Position numbers and translations under genes: made by a program. The notes beneath the pieces were generated by a model. The model did not search any database, was not told the origin of the DNA, and saw nothing but the letters and a program-made list of their open reading frames with translations. This document shows positions 7,412 to 14,606 of a stretch of DNA of 16,418 nt, one piece after another (within the stretch, counting starts at the first letter, position 1; each line of letters starts with the position of its first letter). Origin of the DNA: JAVBOJ01 sp031550755. GTDB taxonomy: Bacteria; Bacillota; Clostridia; Oscillospirales; UBA929. The stretch lies in assembly GCA_031550755.1 (NCBI GenBank), contig JAVBOJ010000090.1:1-16418 (forward strand), in the 5' to 3' direction.

Positions 7412-8098
7412 TCAACTCCCCCACTTATACCCATACCCCCACACGGTGGTGATATAGGTCGGGTTGGCGGTGTCGTCCTCAATTTTGATGCGCAGGCGGC
7501 GGACGTTGACGTCCACAATCTTGAGCTCGCCGAAGTATTCCTGCCCCCAGACAGCGGCCAGAATATCCTCGCGGGACATGGCCTTGTCCGGGTTCTCCAA
7601 AAACAGCTTCATGATGGTGTATTCCACCTGGGTCAGCTTGATGCGCGCGCCGTTTTTCTCCAGCGTGCGATTTCTGGTGTTGAGGACAAAGGGGCCGGAA
7701 TGCAGATCGCCCTTGTCCTCCGGCACCTCAATGCCGATGCGGCGGCAGAGTGCGTCCAACCGGGCACTGAGCTCGGTGGGCGAAAACGGCTTGGTCACAT
7801 AGTCGTCGGCTCCGGTCATCAGTCCGGTCACCTTGTCCATCTCTCCGGTGCGGGCGGTCAGCATGATGATGCCCATTTCGGGGTTCATGGCGCGCATACG
7901 GTGGCAAACCTCAAAGCCGTCGATATCGGGCAGCATGATATCCAGCAGCGCCACCTTGACGCCGGGATGCTTGGGCAAAAGCGCCAGCGCTTCCTCACCG
8001 GTCTCGGCCTCCACCACCTCGTAACCCGCGCGTTTGAGGTTGATGACCACAAAGCTGCGGATGCTGCCCTCATCCTCGAGCACCAGTACTTTTTTCAT
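7412..8098 (-). CDS. OmpR/PhoB-family response regulator
   Basis: This 228-residue DNA-binding regulator is the likely partner of the kinase just downstream. The receiver domain (1 to about 120) has the acidic pair E8/D9, the phosphorylated D53 in LLDIMLPD, T81 and K103 in VTKPF. The winged-helix domain (about 130-228) ends with the classic VNVRRLRIKIED and TVWGYGYKW strings. The ATG at 8098 overlaps the stop codon of the lipoprotein gene as ATGA, and GGGGAG lies 11 bases before it inside the upstream gene. A longer in-frame reading adds 14 residues but would overlap the lipoprotein gene more and lacks the family N-terminus MKKVLVLEDE. Overlap points to coupled translation with the lipoprotein. 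Confidence 0.96.
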   Translation of the reverse strand: MKKVLVLEDEGSIRSFVVINLKRAGYEVVEAETGEEALALLPKHPGVKVALLDIMLPDIDGFEVCHRMRAMNPEMGIIMLTARTGEMDKVTGLMTGADDYVTKPFSPTELSARLDALCRRIGIEVPEDKGDLHSGPFVLNTRNRTLEKNGARIKLTQVEYTIMKLFLENPDKAMSREDILAAVWGQEYFGELKIVDVNVRRLRIKIEDDTANPTYITTVWGYGYKWGS

Positions 8099-9456
8099 GA
8101 CTGCGTCATCTCCCCAACAATCCATTCCTTGATAATCCAATGAAACGCCGCCAGCACATCTTCCTTTTTCAGCCGAAATTTTTCCTGCGCGTCATACGCG
8201 CTGGCGGGGATTTTTGCCGCGACAACAGTATTCTGTTTTTCGCCCAAGACAAATCGGCCCTCTTTGTCCGCCCGCTCGGAGTGCCCGTCTCCGGTCAAGA
8301 TCGAGACGATCAGCACATCGGTCGGTGCTGTGTCCGGCCCGTTGTACTGGGCAAAAATCAGCTGCTGTTCATCGTTGGTGACTATCCTTTGGGCAATGGT
8401 CAGCCCCTCGCTCCAGCTCTCGGGCAGATCGAAATAAAATCCCTTGTTAAAATTGTGATAGGTCAGCGCCGTTTGCGCAGCGACGCCCGAAAGGCTGTAG
8501 CTGCTCCACGTCGTGATAAACTGATTGTCCGAAATATTGGCGTCATAGAACGGCAGCTGCTTCGTCGGACTTGGAATATCGGTGATGCCGTCGCCGGTTA
8601 AATCCGTGGCGTAAATGGGATACCACCGCACTGTTTCGTTGCTCGCGGCGGTTAGCGGGTCGAGGCTCAGATTGGTAATTTTGCCGTTGCGGTAGGCGAA
8701 CACGTCGGTAATCAGACCATTGTCTCCGTAGTAAGAGGCCACAAAAACAGCGGGATTGCCGTCGGAAAGCATTCCGTTGCGAATACGGGAAACGCCCCCA
8801 GCGCCAAGCGACAGCGGCGCGGTGGTGGAGAACACCAGATCCTTCCCTTTTGGCAGATACAATTCGGCACTGCCGGGGATATCCGTGGCGCTAGACCGTA
8901 CCAACATAAGTTCCGGGAGACCGTCCTTGTTAAAATCCTGCAAGGAATAGGCGTTATAGCTGGTGTTTGTCAGCATGGGGTGGAGCGCACCGTCAACCCA
9001 GGTATGGACGGTCATGCCGCGCAGAGAATCGCTCACCCTCCAGCCCACCAGAATTTCCATGGACTTGTCGCCGTCCAGATCGGCATAGGAAACGCTGTCA
9101 AAGGAGGTACCGTCGCCCGAGATGACGCCGGCTTCCACATAGGTATCCTCAACCTTATGGTAGAAATAAATCCGCAGGGGATGATCCTCGTTTTTTTGAA
9201 GAAAGACCAGCGATTCCTCCACGCCGTCGCCGTCGATATCGGCCTGTTGAATGACCTGCCGGTTGGAGCCGGCCGCCGGGAAGGCATAAACCGCGCCGGC
9301 TTCCAGCAGCTTGTCGATCTGGGTCTGAAGCTGCACATACGCGATCGGCTGTTTGGGCGGCTGGAGAAGCCCGTCAATCCCCTCAGGAAAGCAGGCGCTG
9401 AGGGAAAGACAGCAAAAAACGCACAGACAGAGTGCGCTTATTCGGCTTCGACGCAT
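8095..9456 (-). CDS. FG-GAP/VCBS-repeat lipoprotein, first gene of a two-component operon
   Basis: The 453-residue protein starts with a lipoprotein signal peptide: basic MRRSR, a short hydrophobic core and a lipobox L19-S20-A21-C22. It should be anchored outside the membrane. Four calcium-type acidic loops recur: D73-IDGDG, D126-LDGDK, D174-FNKDG and D285-LTGDG. Each is followed by an E/D-x-hydrophobic strand, the pattern of FG-GAP/VCBS beta-propeller blades. The last 90 residues or so, from about ESWSEG, form a separate domain I cannot name. The ATG at 9456 has GGGAGGGG about 8 bases upstream and its own promoter. It overlaps the response regulator, suggesting a sensory or accessory role for the kinase, but no function can be assigned from sequence. 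Confidence 0.85.
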   Translation of the reverse strand: MRRSRISALCLCVFCCLSLSACFPEGIDGLLQPPKQPIAYVQLQTQIDKLLEAGAVYAFPAAGSNRQVIQQADIDGDGVEESLVFLQKNEDHPLRIYFYHKVEDTYVEAGVISGDGTSFDSVSYADLDGDKSMEILVGWRVSDSLRGMTVHTWVDGALHPMLTNTSYNAYSLQDFNKDGLPELMLVRSSATDIPGSAELYLPKGKDLVFSTTAPLSLGAGGVSRIRNGMLSDGNPAVFVASYYGDNGLITDVFAYRNGKITNLSLDPLTAASNETVRWYPIYATDLTGDGITDIPSPTKQLPFYDANISDNQFITTWSSYSLSGVAAQTALTYHNFNKGFYFDLPESWSEGLTIAQRIVTNDEQQLIFAQYNGPDTAPTDVLIVSILTGDGHSERADKEGRFVLGEKQNTVVAAKIPASAYDAQEKFRLKKEDVLAAFHWIIKEWIVGEMTQS

Positions 9457-9487
9457 GGCTTTCCCCTCCCTTTCTCGTTTGTGTTAT

Positions 9488-9516
9488 ATTGTAACATGCC
9501 CCCCAAAAACATGCAA
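9488..9516 (-). promoter_or_regulatory. Sigma-A promoter of the lipoprotein-regulator-kinase-recG operon
   Basis: Read on the minus strand, TTGCAT (9516-9511), a 17-base spacer and TACAAT (9493-9488) form a sound sigma-A promoter. RNA would start near 9482, about 25 bases before the lipoprotein ATG. The 60 or so bases farther upstream hold two small overlapping GC hairpins (9541-9553 and 9552-9566) of unknown use. Confidence 0.75.
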
Positions 9517-9587
9517 CCAAAAAACGGAGAGGGCGTCGAGCCCCGCTCCGGGGTCCCTGCTGGACCGATTTCCGCAAAATATTCAAA

Positions 9588-9626
9588 CGAAAGGCTCCAC
9601 GGGAATGAATCCTGTGGAGCCTTTCG
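9588..9626 (-). terminator. Intrinsic terminator after the cysteine desulfurase gene
   Basis: A 13-bp perfect stem (9588-9600 with 9614-9626) extends by about three more pairs including a G-T wobble. On the minus strand it is followed by TTTGAATATTTTG, a broken U-run. It lies 26 bases after the desulfurase stop codon. A second small hairpin with one wobble (9627-9634 with 9639-9646) sits just upstream of it. It separates the carD-isp-desulfurase unit from the next operon. Confidence 0.85.
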
Positions 9627-9651
9627 CTGGCAAACAGGTTTGTCAGCGGCC

Positions 9652-10791
9652 TTATCGCCGCGGCAATATTCGTCTCAGGGATGACGCCAGCATCTGCACA
9701 TCGCGGCGGGTGTTGAAGGCGGAAAAGCTCACCCGCACCGTGCCGTCCGGGAAGGTGCCCGCCGACCGATGCGCCAGCGGCGCGCACTGCAAGCCCGCGC
9801 GCACGGCGATCCCGTCCTCGCCGAGACTTTGCGCGATGGCCTCCGGCTCCAGGTCGGGCGAGGTCATCGACAGCACCCCCGTCTGGCAGAAAAAATGGTC
9901 GGCATAATACAGCCGCAGCCCGCGGAGGCGCGAAAGCTCCGACACGGCCAGCCGCAGCAGCTCTTTTTCATGGGCGAAAATGGCCTCGACGCCGCGCCGG
10001 CGCACAAACCGGATTCCCTCCAAAAGACCCGCCACGCCGGGCAGATTGTGGGTTCCCGCCTCCAGCCGGTCGGGCAGAAAATCCGGCATCTCCATCTCAG
10101 CCGAGAGCGAGCCGGTGCCGCCCATCAAAAACGGCGACAGCATCGCCCCACGCGGGGCGATGAGAATCCCGGTGCCCTGCGGGCCATACAGCCCCTTGTG
10201 CCCCGGCATACAAAACGCCGCGTCGGGCAGTGCGCCGGCGTCAATGGGCAGACAGCCAGCCGACTGCGACACGTCGGCGATGAACGGCACGCCGCGCTCG
10301 GCGCAGAGCTGCCCCATGCGCGCCAGCGGCTGGACATAGCCGAAGACGTTGGACACATGGTTGATAATAACGGCCACGGTCGGCCGCTCCAGCGCCACCT
10401 CCAGCTGGTGCAGCGCCATTTCCGGCTCAAACAGCGCATCCTTGAGGTGCTCCGCCGCCACGCCGCCGGCCTCCAGCGCCTTGAGCGGACGCATCACGGC
10501 ATTGTGCTCATAGCCGGACACAATCACCCGCCCGGGGCCCTTGACCAGGCCTCGGATGGCGATGTTGAGCGCATGGGTGGCGTTGCCTGTAAAAATGACC
10601 CGTTCCGGGTCGTCGATGCCGAAAAGAGCGGCCGCCTCTTCCCGGCAATCCAGCAAACGTTCGGCGGCGTACATCGCCGCTCTATGCCCTCCCCGTCCCG
10701 CTCCGCCACCATAGCGGAGGGCCTCCAGCATTGCCGCCGCCACCGTGGGAGGTTTTCGCAGGGTGGTGGCCGCATTGTCCAGATAAATCAT
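9652..10791 (-). CDS. Cysteine desulfurase family protein (class V aminotransferase fold, EF2568-like)
   Basis: This 379-residue PLP enzyme should take sulfur from cysteine (or selenium from selenocysteine) as a bound persulfide. It opens with MIYLDNAATT, has EHNAV and SQSAG motifs for cofactor binding, and PLP-lysine K199 in PGHKGLYGPQG. The catalytic cysteine is C336 in GLQCAPLAH. The length and N-terminus fit the short EF2568-type desulfurase family rather than SufS (about 405 residues). Its ATG overlaps the DUF3343 stop codon (ATGA) and has no clear ribosome site of its own, so it is probably translated by coupling. EF2568-type genes in enterococci lie beside selenium genes; none are seen here. 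General sulfur delivery is the alternative. Confidence 0.9.
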   Translation of the reverse strand: MIYLDNAATTLRKPPTVAAAMLEALRYGGGAGRGGHRAAMYAAERLLDCREEAAALFGIDDPERVIFTGNATHALNIAIRGLVKGPGRVIVSGYEHNAVMRPLKALEAGGVAAEHLKDALFEPEMALHQLEVALERPTVAVIINHVSNVFGYVQPLARMGQLCAERGVPFIADVSQSAGCLPIDAGALPDAAFCMPGHKGLYGPQGTGILIAPRGAMLSPFLMGGTGSLSAEMEMPDFLPDRLEAGTHNLPGVAGLLEGIRFVRRRGVEAIFAHEKELLRLAVSELSRLRGLRLYYADHFFCQTGVLSMTSPDLEPEAIAQSLGEDGIAVRAGLQCAPLAHRSAGTFPDGTVRVSFSAFNTRRDVQMLASSLRRILPRR

Positions 10792-11036
10792 AGCATACGG
10801 GGACGACCGTCCGCGTCAAAGCAATACACTTTTTTGGCGGACAGATTGTTTTCACGTAAAAAAGCAAGCATTTCGCCCACAGCCCGTTCAGGTACCCGGA
10901 TTCCGTAGCCGCAGCCGCCCTCGGAAATGTCCCGGGGCAGACGCTGAACCACGGCCGAGTAACCCGCGTTTGTGAGCAGGCGGGCGGAGCGCTGCGCGTA
11001 GGTAAGAGATCGGCAAATAATGAGACAACCGGTCAT
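10788..11036 (-). CDS. DUF3343 small protein, putative Se/S carrier
   Basis: This 82-residue protein resembles the DUF3343 (putative Se/S carrier) family. The early part MTGCLIICRSLTYAQ is followed by a helix-strand unit and ISEGGCGYGIRV, with C42 at the position of the family's conserved cysteine. C4 and C8 are extra. It is thought to carry persulfide or selenide sulfur, and its direct overlap with a cysteine desulfurase supports that. The start chosen is ATG at 11036, which matches the family N-terminus; GGGAG lies 12 bases upstream, a little far. The ATG at 11066 has no ribosome site. The ribosome site falls in a hairpin (11044-11099). Function is inferred from family and neighbour. Confidence 0.75.
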   Translation of the reverse strand: MTGCLIICRSLTYAQRSARLLTNAGYSAVVQRLPRDISEGGCGYGIRVPERAVGEMLAFLRENNLSAKKVYCFDADGRPRML

Positions 11037-11043
11037 GCGGATG

Positions 11044-11099
11044 CCACGCTCCCTTCGACTTATCATATGAAAGCCGAAGGGCGGGAGTGCGTTGCGTGG
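11044..11099 (-). promoter_or_regulatory. Two-part hairpin covering the DUF3343 ribosome site
   Basis: In the 69-base gap between ispF and the DUF3343 gene, CCACGC (11044-11049) pairs with GCGTGG (11094-11099), and CCCTTCG (11051-11057) pairs with CGAAGGG (11075-11081). One single base and a 12-base bulge separate the two stems. On the minus strand the arm near the gene holds GAAGGGAG, the only ribosome-site candidate. No U-run follows, so a terminator is unlikely. Folding could limit translation of DUF3343 and the coupled desulfurase. Confidence 0.45.
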
Positions 11100-11105
11100 C
11101 CGGTA

Positions 11106-11573
11106 TTAAATGAGCAGCACCACGGCCAGCGCCGCCATTCCTTCGCCGCGCCCGGTGAAGCCGAGACCCTCCTCGGTGGTGGCCTTGATATTGACGTTTT
11201 CCGGCGGGATGCCCAGCGCACCCGCGATGTTTTGGCGAATGGCGGCGATATGGGGTGCCACCTTGGGCGCCTGCGCCACCAGCGTGGCGTCGATGTTGCC
11301 GACCGCAAAGCCGTGTTGTGTCAGCAGCGCCCCCACCGTTTCCAGCAGACGCAGGCTGGACGCGCCCTTGTAGGCCGGGTCGCTGTCGGGGAAATGCCGG
11401 CCGATATCGCCCAGCCCCGCCGCGCCCAGCAGCGCGTCCATGACGGCGTGGGTCAGCACGTCGGCGTCCGAATGTCCCAGCAGCCCCAGCCCAAAGGGCA
11501 CCTCTACCCCACCCAAAATCAGCGCACGCCCCGGCACCAGCCGGTGCACATCATATCCCTGCCCGATTCTCAT
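11106..11573 (-). CDS. ispF: 2-C-methyl-D-erythritol 2,4-cyclodiphosphate synthase
   Basis: This 155-residue enzyme makes the cyclic diphosphate of the MEP isoprenoid pathway. It works as a trimer with a zinc site. The metal ligands D8, H10 (GYDVHR) and H42 (LTHAVMD) are present. So are the GHSDADV loop (33-39), the GDIGRHFPDSDP segment and the C-terminal IKATTEEGLGFTGRGEG motif. Length is typical. Its ATG at 11573 overlaps the ispD stop codon as ATGA, giving the usual ispD-ispF pair with coupled translation. Confidence 0.97.
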   Translation of the reverse strand: MRIGQGYDVHRLVPGRALILGGVEVPFGLGLLGHSDADVLTHAVMDALLGAAGLGDIGRHFPDSDPAYKGASSLRLLETVGALLTQHGFAVGNIDATLVAQAPKVAPHIAAIRQNIAGALGIPPENVNIKATTEEGLGFTGRGEGMAALAVVLLI

Positions 11574-12292
11574 AGTCCCTTCCTCCGATGCAGCAGCGCC
11601 ACGGCCAGCTCCAAATCCTCAGGCGTGGTCACCTTCAGGTTTTCATACGAGCCGTCGCAGAGATGCACGGCCATGCCCATGCGCTCGACGGCGGACGCGT
11701 CGTCGGTGATGGTCAGCCCCTCGTCTCTGGCCTGATGCAGCGCGACCTTTAGAAGCGCAGCGTCGAATACCTGCGGCGTCTGCACGGCGCACATCCCCGC
11801 GCGGTCGGCCGTACCGGTCACCCTGCCGTCCTCGCAAAATTTCACCGTGTCCTTCAGCGGCACGGCCGGGATCGCCGCGCCAAACCGCCGCCCCAACGCC
11901 ACGACCCGCCCGATGAGATCGGGGGTAACGAGCGGCCGCGCACCGTCGTGCACGGCGCACAGCGCCGCCTGAGGTGAAACTTCCATCAGAGCGTTCCAGA
12001 CCGATTCCACACGGTTTTCTCCGCCGCGCACGATTTTGGTCACCTTGGTAAGGCCGAAATCCCGGCAGACCTGACCCAGCGGCAAAATATCCTCCGGCGC
12101 GGCGGCGATGACGATCTCGTCGATATCCGGGCTGGCCTCAAAGGCCAGCAGGGTATGGGCAATCAGTGGGATGCCGTCCAGGTCGAGCAGGATTTTGCCC
12201 AGCCCCTCCATCCGTACGGCCTGTCCGCCGGCAGCGATAACCGCCGCGCAAAATTCCCGCTGCGGTGGGGCTTTTTCTTTTTTTCGTCGCAT
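11570..12292 (-). CDS. ispD: 2-C-methyl-D-erythritol 4-phosphate cytidylyltransferase
   Basis: This 240-residue enzyme joins CTP and methylerythritol phosphate in the MEP pathway. The nucleotide-binding motif is AAGGQAVRMEGLGK (residues 20-33). It keeps R27 and K33, but the usual P-K-Q is replaced by G-K-I. Other family signs are VHDGARPLV, VPLKDTVK, QTPQVF, TDDASAVERMG and NLKVTTPEDLELA. A basic stretch of about 13 residues precedes the fold. The start is set at ATG 12292 with GGGGG 7 bases upstream; ATG 12310 and TTG 12322 are in frame but lack a ribosome site, and the TTG overlaps a hairpin stem. It lies 153 bases after carD, with a terminator-like hairpin between. Confidence 0.94.
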   Translation of the reverse strand: MRRKKEKAPPQREFCAAVIAAGGQAVRMEGLGKILLDLDGIPLIAHTLLAFEASPDIDEIVIAAAPEDILPLGQVCRDFGLTKVTKIVRGGENRVESVWNALMEVSPQAALCAVHDGARPLVTPDLIGRVVALGRRFGAAIPAVPLKDTVKFCEDGRVTGTADRAGMCAVQTPQVFDAALLKVALHQARDEGLTITDDASAVERMGMAVHLCDGSYENLKVTTPEDLELAVALLHRRKGL

Positions 12293-12320
12293 ATGTAGAC
12301 CCCCGTCCATAAGCTGTAAC

Positions 12321-12361
12321 AAAAGGAGCCGTGTCTTTTTCCCCTCGACACAGCTCCTTTT
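12321..12361 (-). terminator. Terminator-like hairpin between carD and ispD
   Basis: AAAAGGAGC (12321-12329) pairs with GCTCCTTTT (12353-12361). After one mismatch the stem continues with GTGTC (12331-12335) and GACAC (12347-12351) around an 11-base loop. The U-run lies within the stem arm on both strands, so it could stop transcription either way. It follows the carD stop codon by about 85 bases. I see no strong promoter between it and ispD, so it may act as a partial terminator that lowers ispD-ispF expression below carD. The rest of the gap (12362-12445) shows nothing clear. Confidence 0.65.
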
Positions 12362-12445
12362 ATACTCGTATCATGCCTGGCCGGTCCCGGTTCTTCCTCC
12401 ATTTTAAAAAGCCGCGGGACATCTGCGGACAACTTTGCCGCGAAA

Positions 12446-12922
12446 TCAGGCCAGAGCCACGTTGATGCGCTGCTCCACCTCTTCATAACTGGCGCTTTGC
12501 GCCAAAACGATCTCCGAGATTAAAATCTGCTTGGCCGAATGGAGCATTTTGCGTTCCCCTGTCGAGAGCCCGCGCTGCCGATCACGCGCCATGAGACCCT
12601 TTACCACCTTGGCAACCTCCGCAAGATCTCCGCTTTTAATGCGCAGCATGTTTTCCCGATAACGCTGGTTCCAATTATGCGTCATGTCAATTTCGATATC
12701 AGGCAGTGATTCCATAATCGCTTCGGCCTGATTGGAGTCAATCACGGCGCGCACGCCGATCTCAGCGCAGTTTGTTACAGGAATCATGACAAGCATTCCG
12801 CCGACGGGCATTTTCATGACGTAATATTGTCTGCTTGTCCCATCCACTTTTTGCGTGACGATGTTGTCCACGATACCTGCGCCGTGCATGGGGTGGACAA
12901 TTTTGTCCCCCACCGAAAACAT
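12446..12922 (-). CDS. carD: CarD/CdnL-family RNA polymerase-binding regulator
   Basis: This 158-residue protein binds the RNA polymerase beta subunit and steadies the open complex at promoters such as those of rRNA. The N-terminal Tudor-like domain begins MFSVGDKIVHPMHGAG, the standard family opening. The helical C-terminal domain carries HNWNQRYRENMLRIKSGD with W84, the tryptophan that wedges into the DNA bubble edge in mycobacterial CarD. Length is close to the family norm of about 160. The ATG at 12922 has AAAGGGG about 7 bases upstream; a longer reading adds 38 residues without support. Its promoter lies at 13022-13050. Sitting before ispD is common in Clostridia, by recollection. Confidence 0.93.
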   Translation of the reverse strand: MFSVGDKIVHPMHGAGIVDNIVTQKVDGTSRQYYVMKMPVGGMLVMIPVTNCAEIGVRAVIDSNQAEAIMESLPDIEIDMTHNWNQRYRENMLRIKSGDLAEVAKVVKGLMARDRQRGLSTGERKMLHSAKQILISEIVLAQSASYEEVEQRINVALA

Positions 12923-13001
12923 AATTACACCCCTTTCCCTCTCCGTACTCATTTTTTTAGGCGTCGAGAAAAGGCAAAAAGGAAAAATTTTTATTTCCCT
13001 C

Positions 13002-13029
13002 TTGACATTCCCCCATACGGTATTATATG
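13002..13029 (+). promoter_or_regulatory. Candidate promoter for the decarboxylase operon
   Basis: A perfect TTGACA (13002-13007) is followed 16 bases later by TATATG (13024-13029), a weak -10. It overlaps the carD promoter on the other strand. If used, the RNA leader would be about 180 bases long before oadA. Weaker candidates lie closer, such as TTTACA (13069-13074) with TACAAG (13093-13098). Confidence 0.4.
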
Positions 13030-13050
13030 TTATCATGCCCAGTTTTTCAA
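13022..13050 (-). promoter_or_regulatory. Strong sigma-A promoter for carD
   Basis: On the minus strand TTGAAA (13050-13045), a 17-base spacer and a perfect TATAAT (13027-13022) make the best promoter in the window. RNA would start near 13015, leaving about 93 bases before the carD ATG. Confidence 0.8.
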
Positions 13051-13206
13051 GAAGAAAATCAAAACAATTTTACAAAAGAAGAACTTTTTTCATACAAGGA
13101 AGCAAAATTTTTAGAATATTCTTCAGGAATTATAGAAAAAATTCAATTAGAGGTTTTCTTTTGCGTTCAAATGTGATAAACTTGCCCCGGTATTCATAAA
13201 ATAGTA
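13037..13206 (+). other. AT-rich leader before the decarboxylase operon
   Basis: About 170 bases of strongly A+T-rich sequence (about a quarter to a third G+C by eye, against about 60% elsewhere) separate the carD promoter from oadA. It holds poly-A and poly-T tracts, the palindrome GAATATTC (13114-13121) and TTTG-CGTT-CAAA (13160-13171). I see no riboswitch core or coding sequence. Such sequence often carries promoter and regulator sites; which bases matter cannot be said. Confidence 0.55.
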
Positions 13207-13216
13207 GGAGGTACTC

Positions 13217-14596
13217 ATGAAGGTTCAATTTACCGAAACCGTTCTGCGAGACGCCGGGCAATCCCTCATCGCCACCCGACTTCCCTTTGACAAATTTGCG
13301 CCCATTTTGGAAACGATGGACCGCGCCGGATACTATTCGCTGGAATGCTGGGGCGGCGCCACCTTTGACACCTGCCTGCGTTATCTGAACGAGGATCCGT
13401 GGGAGCGTCTGCGAATGATCCGCAAAAGCGTCAAAAAAACCAAGCTACAAATGCTGCTCAGAGGGCAGAACCTGCTGGGCTACAAGCACTATCCGGACGA
13501 TGTAGTGCGCTCGTTCGTGGCCAAGAGCATCGAAAACGGCATTGATGTCATCCGCATTTTCGACGCGCTCAACGATCTGCGCAATCTGGAGGTCTCGGTA
13601 TCCGAGACCATCAAGCGCGGCGGCGTCGCCCAGGTCGCCATTTCCTACACCACCTCCCCGGTGCACACGCTGGACAATTATATCAAGCTGATCCGCCAGA
13701 TCGAGGAAATGGGCGCGACCACCCTGTGCATCAAGGACATGGCCGGCGTTATGAGCCCGCAGGAATGCTTCGAGATGACCAGGGCCATCAAGGAAAACTC
13801 CAAGCTGCCGCTGCATCTGCACACCCATTGCACTACGGGGCTTGCCTATATGACCTACCTCAAGGGCGTGGAGGCCGGCGCCGATGTTATTGACACCGCC
13901 ATTTCCAGTTTTTCGGGCGGCACCTCCCAGCCGGCCACCGAAACGCTGGCCTATTCGTTTGAGCAGATGGGCATTCAGACCGGCCTCAAGCCCGAGGTGC
14001 TCAAGGAAATCAACGACCATTTCAAGCCGCTGCGGGATGAGTATATCAAGAGCGGCCTGATGGATCCGCTGGTCATGGCCACCGATACCGACGCGCTGGG
14101 CTACCAAATCCCGGGTGGGATGCTGTCCAACCTGGTGTCCCAGCTCAAGGCGCAAAACGCGCTCAACCGCTTCAACGAGGTGCTGGAGGAAACCCCGCGC
14201 GTGCGCCGCGACATGGGCTATCCGCCGCTGGTCACCCCGATGAGCCAGATGGTGGGCGTGCAGGCGGTGTCCAACGTGCTGTCCGGCGAGCGGTATAAAA
14301 ACGTCTCCAAGGAGGTCACGGCCTATCTGCGCGGCGAATACGGCAAGGCCCCCGGCGAGGTCGATCCGGCGCTCATCAAAAAAGTGCTGGGCGACGAAAA
14401 GCCCATCACCGGCCGTTTTGCCGATACGCTGGGCGAGGGGCTGGCGCAGGGCCGCCGCGACGCCGGCGATCTGGCGGGCAGCGACGAAGATGTCCTCTCG
14501 TATATTGTATTCCCACAGGTGGCGGAAAAATTCTTCAAAGCCCGCAAGGAACAATCTGAAAAGAAGGTCAAATACTCCATCATGGAAGTCAAGTAG
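13217..14596 (+). CDS. oadA: Oxaloacetate decarboxylase alpha chain (carboxyltransferase subunit)
   Basis: This 459-residue cytosolic enzyme moves the carboxyl group of oxaloacetate to biotin. It has the pyruvate-carboxylase-type carboxyltransferase barrel. Metal and substrate residues seen are R11-D12 in VLRDAGQS, carbamylated K173 in CIKDMAG, and H200/H202 in HLHTH. LLRGQNLLGY and YQIPGGMLSNL are OadA motifs. RDAGQS replaces the more usual RDAHQS. The protein lacks the C-terminal biotin domain of classic OadA (about 590 residues); a separate carrier gene follows. GGAGG lies 5 bases before the ATG. It heads a tightly packed operon with an OadG-like, a biotin carrier and an OadB gene, which argues for a sodium pump rather than an anaplerotic carboxylase. 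Oxaloacetate is the likely substrate, not proven. Confidence 0.92.
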   Translation: MKVQFTETVLRDAGQSLIATRLPFDKFAPILETMDRAGYYSLECWGGATFDTCLRYLNEDPWERLRMIRKSVKKTKLQMLLRGQNLLGYKHYPDDVVRSFVAKSIENGIDVIRIFDALNDLRNLEVSVSETIKRGGVAQVAISYTTSPVHTLDNYIKLIRQIEEMGATTLCIKDMAGVMSPQECFEMTRAIKENSKLPLHLHTHCTTGLAYMTYLKGVEAGADVIDTAISSFSGGTSQPATETLAYSFEQMGIQTGLKPEVLKEINDHFKPLRDEYIKSGLMDPLVMATDTDALGYQIPGGMLSNLVSQLKAQNALNRFNEVLEETPRVRRDMGYPPLVTPMSQMVGVQAVSNVLSGERYKNVSKEVTAYLRGEYGKAPGEVDPALIKKVLGDEKPITGRFADTLGEGLAQGRRDAGDLAGSDEDVLSYIVFPQVAEKFFKARKEQSEKKVKYSIMEVK

Positions 14597-14606
14597 GAGG
14601 TAGCGC

